DNA of 40,490 nt from contig NMRA01000878.1 in NCBI GenBank assembly GCA_002633005.1, forward strand, positions 25,960 to 66,449, written 5' to 3'. This DNA comes from Phoronis australis. Lineage: Eukaryota > Phoronida > Phoronidae. This document shows, piece by piece, positions 22,060 through 31,274 of the stretch (its first letter is position 1; each line of letters starts with the position of its first letter). The notes below the pieces were generated by a model. The model saw nothing but the letters and a program-made list of their open reading frames with translations, did no database searches and was not told where the DNA came from. Both the position numbers and the translations under genes were made by a program.

Positions 22060-22460
22060 ATCGAAAAACTTAAGTTTTTGGTCTAAAAACCTTAAGTTTT
22101 CATTCACAAAAACCTAAGTTTTTGAAACACTTCAGTTATAAAAAATTAAGTTCGTTCCAAAAAAACTTGTTCCAGAATACTTAAGTTTTCGCCAAAGTTT
22201 TCTGAAAACTTAAGTTTTTCAAAAACTTAAGTTTTTCAAAAACTTAAGTTCTGAAAAGTTAAGTTTTAAAAACTTAAGATCGTTCCAAAAAACTTGTTCC
22301 AAAATACTTAAGTTTTTGAAAAACTTAAGTTTTGGAACAAGTTTTTAGTAACAAACATAAGTCATTAAAACTTAAGTTTTTGAAAACTAAGTTTTCAGAA
22401 CATAAGTTTTCAAGGAACTAACTTTTGAAAACTGGAGTTTTCTAAAAACAATAAGTTTTT
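22060..22460. repeat. AAAACTTAAGTTTT palindromic array, locus 1
   Basis: About 400 bp of irregularly spaced CTTAAG-centred units, most reading AAAACTTAAGTTTT or a decayed form, with interspersed GTTCCAAAA and TTGGAACAAG pieces. Each unit is self-complementary, so the array is palindromic at many scales. The GTTCC pieces recall the terminus of the MITE at 3914-4129. Confidence 0.8.
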
Positions 22461-22469
22461 CAATAGGAC

Positions 22470-22764
22470 AGGCATTCAAAAATTTCGACGTTCACTAAAA
22501 CAAGAGTGGAGTACAGTAACAAATTTAATGATTCTCATCAAGATTTAACAAACTAGACTTCTATTAAGATTTCATTAACAGTGATTAATTGCAGAAAATA
22601 AAATGCACTTCCTAAAATACACTAGTTCCTTAAAATAAGTGAACATAAGTGAAATATCAATATCTTATCAACCAGAAACATTTCAAAAATGAGATCATCA
22701 AGTGTCATCATAGATTATAGACAATAGATTTGCAACTCCGGCATATCCTTACGTGCTGAGTTGA
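22470..22764. other. Spacer between array and putative terminal repeat
   Basis: AT-rich sequence with no gene or clear repeat. Confidence 0.35.
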
Positions 22765-23090
22765 ACTCTCCTGACCTATCTGCTGCAGTTTCCGGTCAGT
22801 GTATTTTGACGAGAAATACTTGCATTTACTTTACTGTCCAAAACAACAAAAAAATATCAATTTCGGCATTGAAACGCTTTTCAAAGTCTTTCAATAGTAG
22901 AAGTGTGGGTATTACGAGTACTTTTGGTTATGCTACTGGTAATCAATTACAAAATTCAAACTTCGGTGCCGACTGATTATGTCGTCTGCTTGCCCAATAG
23001 CAGCATAGTTATCGGACAGTTTTTGATTTACGGTTCACATAGGCCTACTGAGAAAAGTACGAGAGCGGGTTTATAAATCAACAGTCTCAA
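22765..23090 (+). repeat. Putative terminal repeat 3' of the Gypsy remnant
   Basis: Diverged partner of 17940-18340. The same blocks (TTTCCGGT, ATTTCGGCATTGAAA, GTACTTTTGG, TCGTC, AGCAGCATA, GGACAGTTTT) occur in the same order. A further TGTTG-TGTCGCCAC block near 23466 pairs with one near 18286. The ORF at 22761-22976 is just an open frame over this repeat. Confidence 0.45.
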
Positions 23091-23119
23091 GTGAGCAGTT
23101 CTTCTGGGAAGTGTTGAGT

Positions 23120-23135
23120 GGCCCTTAAAAGGGCC
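23120..23135 (-). promoter_or_regulatory. Histone-type 3' stem-loop candidate
   Basis: On the minus strand the 16 bases read GGCCCTTTTAAGGGCC: a six-pair stem with a TTTA loop, fitting the metazoan replication-dependent histone mRNA 3' hairpin. The upstream flank ACCAAC and the AC-rich downstream flank also fit. A degenerate second hairpin with the same CAAC flank lies at 23161-23175. No histone coding sequence is recognised upstream on the minus strand (23180-23900), so this is a solitary relic or a coincidence. Confidence 0.4.
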
Positions 23136-23499
23136 GTTGGTTGTAGGTATAGCGTGAAATGGTTTTAAAAGAACCGTTGAATGACTCAACATAAATCACA
23201 CAGTATACCATGCTCACTCAAGTACTGAAGGTCCTCTTTATTCAAGTTTTCATCTGGGATGGTTGGATGAAAACAGAGGAGATGACAATATCGATGACAG
23301 TTGTAACACCTTATATAAATGTTACCGTTCTCCAACGTTATCACGAATCCTGCATTTTTCAGTTCTTGTTCATGGATTCATAAGTACCCCTGAACCATAG
23401 GGAAAAAAGACATACTACGAAAACGAATCAAATTTTGAAAATCATCGCCTTCGTGTGATTACGTGTTGCTGTCGCCACACTGTTGTACCTTCCCAAAAT

Positions 23500-25170
23500 C
23501 AATGTCGAAAATCGACGTTGCAGATGATAGAAACTTGTGTCCTACACTTAATCCATTTTTAAGAAAGGGGTCTACCGATTTTGTCTAATGTTGATAGAGC
23601 ATAACTTTTGGTTTTACAATGCATTAATTGTGTTGAATGCATTCATATTAGGTGGCTTCATTGAGTTGAACAGAAAATAAGCTAAATGAAATATAATAAA
23701 GTTTTGAAAAAATAGAACAGTAAAACAGGACTCCCTAAAAATCGATCTGTTTTCGAAAACTTTGCGCCATTGGTGATCTGATTGGTTCATGCATTTACGG
23801 CGGGAAAATAATAGACCAAGTATCGTGCACGTGTACACTGTAGCAAAACTTTGTATCTTATTCTTATTTGGCCAATCTGTTGATACAGTAAATTTCCTTA
23901 TTTATGCCCATCTTGATTTGACTGCAACCTGAGCTTGTTGGGTTCTATCATATATTGGGTTGGCATTGGGACCCACATGATGCTTACTCGAATGGGCTTC
24001 ATTTTCCAAGTATTTCAAATTGAGGTGAAGTAAATAAACAAAGTGGGTGATTATCATCACCAGAATTTCATTATTAGTATCTTTTGCCGGGTGCTCAAAT
24101 TTTCTGAGACTAGGGATTGTCAGATTTGTAAGGTAGAAGTGTTTCGCTGGATTTCCAGGTCCGTGGCGTTATTTATACACGACCAAAATTAAAAAGCAGA
24201 CCTTTGTTTAAATCAGGAGCTGCATGATACACATTTATTAGACGTTGCACTGATCACTTGAAACCATTTTTATGGTTTATTAATATATAATTAAACCAAG
24301 CTGAGGAGCTTGAACCTGATTCACAGCAATTTTTGGCAGTGGTATTTTCTGAAAAATGCTGGTAAGTTGACAACATAGTTTTAAAACAATAAACTGCTGT
24401 TTTGCAAAAACTCTGTTCATAGGTTACAGATGCGTCAGAGCATACGATTTCACCTGTTTCGGAGACCGGGTTTCAACCAATTTTGGGCTATATTAAGCGC
24501 CTCCTTTCTGAAGCGGATTTTTTCAAGCACCTTGGCCGCTTATTAGGGCGCATACGGTAATATTTCAGAAGGGCAATACTTAGTATCCTTTATGCACGGG
24601 ACCCATATGTTACAATAGGAGTGATATTGGCTCATCATGTACCCTACAGGGGGCATTGGACTTTACAAAACTGGTTGAAGAATTGTTTTTGTCATAAACG
24701 TTCGTTTGAAAGGCTTAAGTTTAGAACTGTTAGAACTTAAGGCGGAAATTTAAAAAAACTTATGTCCGCTTACAAAAAAATTAACATTGAAGAATAAAAA
24801 CAACCTTTACACCCCTCTGGTGTTCCTGTTCCATGTTTTCAAAGATGTTGGTTGCATTTTCATAGACTGCAGTCGAGAGATTTTGTGCGGCATATATTCG
24901 ACATGAAATGAGTGTGTAACCTGCTGTTGAATTGCGAGATAGATTTTGACTGGTCAGGGTGGTTATTTATGAAGTATTAATGTAATCTTTATTTATGTTA
25001 AAGGTTTTACCAGCGTTCTATTTTTTTGCACACGAATGTCAATTTGTTGAAATCGCTGACCCAAATCCTGGCCAAATGTGCGCATTCTGCTGAGACCAAC
25101 CGTCTGATAAGGGCCAGCGAAGAGTAATTTGGTTAATTCACTCACTAGGCTATGGCTCACTCGTAAGGAC
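23500..25170. other. No recognisable gene
   Basis: Includes a minus-strand open frame (23614-23838) without a domain and a GC-richer patch near 24430-24550. I see nothing I can name. Confidence 0.4.
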
Positions 25171-25176
25171 AAGAGT

Positions 25177-25392
25177 TTACGAAGTAGTAGATTCTCGTAA
25201 AAAACATTCATCTTTGAAGTGCCTTGAACAAATGTATAAAGTCTTATTGCTGAAACAACTGCGATTCACGTTGACACAAGAAGTAAGGTTTTCTTCCCAC
25301 AGCCAATTATGGGGTCTCCGTACGCTATGAAAGCTAACGCCTTTGCATTTCGCCTGTGTAGCCAAACAACCGGCCACAGAGCAGGCGACCAT
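25177..25392 (-). CDS. THAP-type zinc finger ORF, short
   Basis: The 71-residue frame starts MVACSVAGC and continues with VSFHSVRRPHNWLWEENL, then LYICSRHFKDECF. The C-x4-C start, the conserved FH and W, and the final C-x2-H (CSRH) followed by F---CF are the zinc ligands and landmarks of a THAP domain, a DNA-binding finger of cell-cycle regulators and P-element-like transposases. The ATG is the first codon of the motif, as is usual. A stop follows soon after ECFLRESTTS, before the AVPxF motif, so it is either a first exon whose donor I cannot place or a truncated copy. A CRE-like TGACGTAA lies about 70 bp upstream. Confidence 0.6.
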   Translation of the reverse strand: MVACSVAGCLATQAKCKGVSFHSVRRPHNWLWEENLTSCVNVNRSCFSNKTLYICSRHFKDECFLRESTTS

Positions 25393-25399
25393 GATTAGC

Positions 25400-26028
25400 A
25401 GACGACATACTTGCCGGAAATTACACCATATAATTATCCAGGTGTCGTCAGTGAATAATGACGTAAGGGCTTGTGCGTAAGGTCACATATTTCGTCCATT
25501 GAAAGTATACGGAGTTGGCGGTCCATGTACTATAGTCTATGGTGTCATGCATATAATGTAGTGAAAACTAAATGAGGCTAATAATATATTCACATTTGCA
25601 TCGTTCTCAGTCTATGACAATTATGCGATAACTGAGGGAGCAAAATGGAATGTACAAACAGAGAAATCACTACCAAATCATGAAACACAACCAAAGAAAA
25701 TGTGATTACATAGCCAGGAAGGACTACAACAAAAGTCTACGTTTCAAGAGCAGACTTTTTCAACTAAAATTACAGCAATGACACCAAGAATAACAAATCA
25801 TTTAATATGTTAAATCCAAGAATATCCGCAGAGACAAAAGCATAACGTAAAACGCAACAGGTAATTGAAAGTTTATCGACAATGGCCACAGGTCTGATTT
25901 TGGGAAGTACAATCTAGAAATAGTGCCTAGAATCACCTATAATTGTTTTCAACCTTAAAAAAGTCAAGGTTTCGTTTTGTTGACAATCATAATATCAGTA
26001 AATCCAATACAATCCATGGTGCGAACAA
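25400..26028. other. Upstream region of the THAP ORF, otherwise empty
   Basis: TGACGTAA at 25459-25466 is a CRE/ATF-like site in a position suitable for a minus-strand promoter. No other feature is recognised. Confidence 0.3.
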
Positions 26029-26068
26029 GTTTCACTAAAAGTAACCCTAAGTACAACCTGGTTATACG
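26029..26068 (+). repeat. 40-bp dispersed repeat, copy A
   Basis: From GTTTCACTAAAAGTAACCCT to GGTTATACG, these 40 bases occur again at 32870-32909 with one mismatch. The surrounding sequences are unrelated. Confidence 0.75.
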
Positions 26069-26154
26069 AGGTGGAAATTAGAAAACTTAGACCTATGACC
26101 ACAAAAATATTCTTTTTCCTTTAATTTAAAACTACTGAGCTTCATACACATATC

Positions 26155-26660
26155 TATAGGGCCTTTTATACTAACATCGACGCGTCGAAGTTTTTGGTAG
26201 TTAATGTCAGTATGAACGCTTAAATTTGGTCCTGGAAGGAAGTTAACTGTGCCAGTTAACTTCACACTAAACAGGTAGATTTAATTGCTTAGCGTCATTG
26301 CTGCCACGCAGTATAAATGGTCAACTTCGGTCCAATCGAAGTTATTGCCAGGGGCCACTGTTATCACAAACAATTGCATAGTAGTGTGATGGCTAATAGT
26401 TGCTTATTCCTTGCTCTAATAATCACCAATCAATTTAAAAATAAGTTTTATGTCAATTAACACATGTAAATGTTCCCAAGTTGTCATATCTTAGAGTGCA
26501 GTGCTACCTTGCGATACCTTCGATCACGACAGCGTCACCTACTGTTTACTTCGAAATTCATTAACTACCGAAGCCAGAATGAACGGTCCAGTTAACTTCG
26601 CAGTATACGCCGATGCTCCGCTCAGACAAGAATTAAGTCATTGTGAAAGGCCCTTTGGTA
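26155..26660. mobile_element. Probable MITE with AGGGCCTTT termini
   Basis: The left AGGGCCTTTTATA and right AAGGCCCTTT edges are inverted. Just inside, GGTAGTTAATG (left) is mirrored by CATTAACTACC (right, near 26567). CCAGTTAACTTC occurs twice and forms a hairpin with GAAGTTAACTG at 26238-26265. The 12-bp palindrome TCGACGCGTCGA is at 26177-26188. It is non-coding. The ends are imperfect and no target duplication was found. Confidence 0.45.
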
Positions 26661-27766
26661 GATCACAAGCCACTTAATCTTCTTTAGCTGGATCTGCTCT
26701 CTTAGCTTCACAGGCAAATTATCAATGGTTTGTGAAGGCAAACGCGCGTTTCTGAGCTCAGATAACTGAATTCACAGGTTCATGACCTGCAGTTCGTACG
26801 TGCGTACGTTGTGTTGTCTGGATAATTTTCCTTATCCACCGATTGTTGAAGGCACACTCTGCAATAAAGGCAACAAATTTTAATAACACACGGGTAAAAG
26901 CTATCAGCATAAGACAACATAACTTGCTGGATATTTATCATGCTGTTTATAAAACACTGATTTGTAAAACTTCCTGACTTATATACAGAGCCTAGAAAAT
27001 AGTCTTCAAACTCAAACTTTAACCAATCACTCTCCAGGATTCAAGTGCAAGACTAGTCTGGAAAGTTACTTCAAGCATGCACTGCAGTTGGTCAGTTTTC
27101 CACATACTGTTTTGAATGAAGTTTTAATCCTGGACTCGCGACATTCAAAACAATTATACTCTATACAACTTGAATACAAAACATGCACATGGTCACCTAT
27201 CATGCTATCACAATCTAGATCAAACCGTGCATGACAAAACTTAATGTGTTAATAAAAGTTGGACTACAGGCTAGCCAGGTATCGTGTTCTGTAACCTTTT
27301 AGTTCAAGTTCAATTACAAATTGATTAATATTTTTATCAAATGATGAAACTGTTGGCAACTGCAATAAACTAAAATTCCCATTATATTTATGAACTTTTC
27401 ATTGTTTAATTCGTTAATCTGATAAGAAAATCCACAACTCTACATAATGAGCAGAGCTAGTTGTATTCTAACTAGCTGTCTCCAGCCAGCATAGAACTTC
27501 TTACTAATGTTTCATGGACATTAACCAGCACAGTCAAGGTTAGAACTGAAAGTTTAATCTCATGTATACTTCCGCGTGTACTTTTTGAAACTTATAGCAA
27601 AACCAAGAAGCTTTATATTGACTTGAGCAAATGGCTACAAGAATTTGTGAGCTAGTTAGATTATAAGCCCATTGGCTAAACCAAGGACATATTTCATATT
27701 ATTTCAAATTCAAACCCTGATAGCAGCACTATTTTTAACTCAACAATGAAACATATGAAGCTCTAC
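26661..27766. other. Probable intron of the minus-strand host gene
   Basis: AT-rich sequence without open frames of note. It lies directly downstream, in minus sense, of the 105-bp exon. Confidence 0.35.
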
Positions 27767-27871
27767 CTGCCACGTGGATGTAAACAGCTCAATCCCATCC
27801 CTGGGTGATTGTTTCGATGCAAATGTTTGGATGTCTAGTTCTTCCAAGTACTTCTCCAAGTTAATAGAGAC
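27767..27871 (-). CDS. 105-bp internal exon of an unidentified host gene
   Basis: On the minus strand a strong acceptor (TATTGTTTTCAG) precedes a 105-bp open segment that ends CAG before the donor GTAGAG. Only one frame is open; it is phase 0 at both ends and encodes 35 residues, SINLEKYLEELDIQTFASKQ then SPRDGIELFTSTWQ. The composition is that of a normal soluble protein, with charged helix-like spacing. I do not recognise the family. The exon is too short for open-frame listing, but the matched borders make it one of the better host exons here. No neighbouring exon was located. Confidence 0.6.
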
Positions 27872-27966
27872 CTGAAAACAATAAGATATTAGCAAACATA
27901 ACAGTATGTGATAGCTTCTTCAGAATCCAGACATAACCTATTTGCAGGGAATGTTACCATGTGAAG

Positions 27967-28133
27967 ATCAGGGGCGGTCGGGCGGATTAAGGATTTTGAG
28001 TTGTGGGGTTAGGGCAGAGTAGGGTTTTGCCCAACAAATATTCACCCCCTGCCCCCCAACTGCCAATTGATCTTGTAGTAGCGTTTTAGGGGGCCGGGAC
28101 CATGTCCCCTTAGCTGTCCTCTGAATCCACCAT
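27967..28133 (+). mobile_element. GGCGGATT-type MITE
   Basis: Begins AGGGGCGG and soon reads GGCGGATTAAGGATTTTGAG. The right end, CTCTGAATCCACCATTG, is a weak inverted match. The interior is rich in CCCC and GGGG runs. It shares GGATTTTGAGTT and GGATTTTGCCC type blocks with the copy at 35985-36149. Confidence 0.55.
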
Positions 28134-28139
28134 TGAAGA

Positions 28140-28675
28140 TACTGGCAAGGTCTTCACATCAGGTCTTACGTAACCATAATAGTTTACAGTAAAAATAAAA
28201 TTATTATCTCATGTACAATAGTAAACAAAAATATACTATATCCTATACTCAACACAAATGAAACTTGCCCAATAACTACGTTTTTTAAGAATTGGATGAG
28301 TTCTATTGATTACATTGTACTGACTAGGTCAGTGTCTCAGGGCAATAACATTGGATGCATTCTTACTGTTGTTGGTCACCGGATGTTCGTCTACATTTAA
28401 ATTCATAAAGACGTGCGATAATGATTACGTAATTGCACTAAATATGTACTGACCAGGTTAAACGTTCGTCGTTTTATGCTTTGTATCTATGTAAATGTTA
28501 AGGAAACATTCGGGAAACATTTTTATGAGATGATGGGTTTTGCATGAGCAAACAATAATTTTTTGTTGGAAAAAAATGGGAAAAATTTCGAACCAAAAGT
28601 TAAATATCTCACTATATTCAAAATTCAAAACTTGAAAACGTAAATTTTCATCACAGAGAAACCTTAGAGTTTTTA
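28140..28675. other. No recognisable gene
   Basis: AT-rich. The minus-strand frame at 28458-28694 is low-complexity (Phe/Asn-rich) and overlaps the edge of the CTTAAG array. Confidence 0.4.
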
Positions 28676-28985
28676 GAAAATTCAAGTTTTCCACACATGA
28701 AAAAATTCAATTTTCTGAAAAAATTAAGAAGTCAGGAAAACTTAAGTTTTTAAAATTGCAAAAAGTTTCGTGATATACTTAAGTTATCAGAAAAACTTAA
28801 GTTTTAATAGTACAAAAAACTTTAGTTTTCTGAAAAATTTAACATTGTGCTGACACACTTAAGTTTTTGGCGAAAAACTTAAGTTTTAAAAACTTAAGTT
28901 TCTTTAAAAAACTTAAGTTTTTCGGAAGAACTTAAGTTTTTCCTCTAAAACTTAAGTTTTTTCGCCAAAAACTTAAGTTTTCAGC
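28676..28985. repeat. AAAACTTAAGTTTT palindromic array, locus 2
   Basis: About 310 bp of CTTAAG-centred palindromic units. The best preserved lie near the right end, where AAAACTTAAGTTTTT repeats at short spacing. It is the same array type as 22060-22460. A TGTGTATGTTTG-rich stretch adjoins it on the right, as a similar stretch adjoins locus 1 on the left. Confidence 0.8.
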
Positions 28986-29366
28986 GTAAGGATTTTGTAT
29001 TTATGTGTATGTTTGTATTTAAATTTGTATGTCTGTACAGGTGTATGTGTGTTCTTATATATGTGTAAAGCCACCCGACATTTCACCAACTCATATGAGA
29101 GAGTTGATGACCATCAGTTCAACCAAAGTACCATTTCGCCATATGCAGCACAAATCACGGATTTTTGTCCGACGGTGGATAATTGGTCGACGACCGGCCG
29201 TCGACCGTTCGGCAAATTAGCAAACAGGTCAGCTAAAAATTAGCCGACCGGCAGCCGGCCGGGGTGCCGAATCATAAGGCGACTCCTCAGCCGACCTTTC
29301 AGCCGACCGGACATCAGCTGACCAGCTGGTCGGCTGCTATTCTTAGGCGTCAAATAAATTAACCTA

Positions 29367-29875
29367 AGGTGGGCCGTTGAGGGGAAAGTGTCGCCGTGAA
29401 ATTACGTTCGTAATTACGAGCGTAAATTAAATTTCAAAAGTGTTGCAGTAAAAGTACCCTCGTAAATTAAATGGGGGAAGTGTCGCCGTAAATTACGCTC
29501 GTAAAATACCTTCAGAACGTTCCAAATTTAAACCAATCAGTGTTGACCTAACATACACGACTGTTAATGGGTAGCTCGTTCTTGCACAATCGCTAACATT
29601 GCAGCAGCGATTTGATCCGCAATGATTCAGCGCTCGTATCGAAGACATGTAACCCATCAGTAAATAAGTATTTCCATGAGCACGCGCGACCGTGGATTGT
29701 AAAATCCAACGTCATTGGCTAAGAGTTTAAACTAAATTACGAGCGTATTTTACGCCGTAAAGAATTAAATTACGCTCGTAATTTTACGGCGTAATTAACG
29801 GCGTTAATAACGGCGTAATGTACACAATTACGTCAGTATTTTTCCGGCGACACTTTCCCCCCAACGGCACATCAT
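29367..29875. mobile_element. 509-bp MITE nested in copy 2, 9-bp target duplication
   Basis: Flanked on both sides by ATTAACCTA (29358-29366 and 29876-29884). Copies 1 and 3 hold the intact empty site. Terminal inverted repeats share GCCGTTG-GGGGAAAGTGTCGCCG. The interior carries many ATTACGAGCGTAA-like repeats in both orientations and no ORF. An 8-9-bp duplication suggests mobilisation by an hAT-, P- or Mutator-like transposase. Confidence 0.88.
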
Positions 29876-31274
29876 ATTAACCTAGTTTTACCGTCTCCGT
29901 CACATGAGTTCACATCGGTTGTGTAACACCACTAATTCGAAGGTTTAAGACAGGCGGTAATATCATTGAATTATTGACAGTGATACAAGTTTTGGATAGA
30001 AAACGTGAAAGTTTTTTCAACATTTGATCTTTAATTTGACTTCTGACGTTAACAAGATGCATTAGATTGGTTGCTTCCTGGTCCATACAACGCTGTAGTT
30101 ATTTTGTAAACGCAGCTATTTTTGACAGTCTTCGCCTACAATTGTTTTTTGTTTGCGTTACACCGAACTGCATCTTTTTGCGTTATTAAAATTCTCCACG
30201 GGTCACCTATCACGTGCCCATGATGATGGGGTATTGAGTTGCAGTATAGACGCGAACTTCACGGTCCAGCATGCCCTGAACCCACGGACGTCGATGGCTC
30301 TAACATCGAAATCATATGGTTACTATTTCCACGAACTTAGACAGTGATATCAAACACGGAATAACCACTGCTGAGGCAACAACCAATTCTAGCTTCGTGC
30401 ATTTCATTTTTAGTGCATGGGTGGCGTTATAATCTGCGCTAGTTACATGTATCAGTTCTTCGTTCACGCTGTTCCAAAAATAAAATCTTTTCTGTCAACA
30501 ACATATTGACAAATTATGTAAAATAAAACAATTTTGAACGGGAAGATGTGAATTAGTGGTGAAGAGGTATTTGTCTCTTGACACCATATTTGCGGGAATC
30601 TTTGGTAAAGCGATTGCGATGTCGAAAAAATGATAGAAAATAAACAATGGTGCAGAATAATTCTTCTGTTTTCAGCTGTAAGAGGACTTACAACAATCTT
30701 AAAAATGTTTAGGACGAGAGTGCTTCATCAGAAATGCCAAGCGCATACAGCGTAGTAAAACAGAGACGTTGACGTTTCCGTATGTCCAGAAAAGTGCTTT
30801 GAGCAGTGTGTAAAAATATGTTCATTTCGCTTTTCTAAACTGACGAATATGGCCAACACTGTGTTTTAAAAAATCCACTTTTGAGGCCATTTTCAACAAT
30901 TAACATGTTTGGTTGAAGCATTCAGAGAGTCAGTGCCAACGTCGTCCAGCAAATGTACACGTTTACGGCATAGTGATTACAGTGTCACTGACTCGGAGCA
31001 CGTTCTTAGGCACATGTATATTGTAATATCGGTTGAATTATGTGTTATAACTGTGGATAGCACATACGCGTACAATAAGCCATTCACATTTTATCTGATC
31101 ACAATTCACTCCCTGCTTTGAAAACAAACAATCGTTTAGATAATTTTGGGAAAGAACGTGAACTAAAATGATAGGACAAACACTACATACATACTGTAGT
31201 CCAGATTCTACGTTCGAACACCGCTTTTGTGACAAAAGAAACTCTCAACAGGAGAATTTTGCAGTGACACCTAA

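Noticed and set aside
22060-22460. CRISPR-like array
   Set aside because: The units are palindromic and irregular with no distinct spacers, and the sequence is eukaryotic.
28458-28694. Phe/Asn-rich minus-strand frame
   Set aside because: Low-complexity translation of AT-rich sequence at the edge of the CTTAAG array.
29358-29884. Reading the 509-bp unit as part of the GTCGGC element
   Set aside because: Copies 1 and 3 lack it and keep the single ATTAACCTA site, so it is a later insertion.
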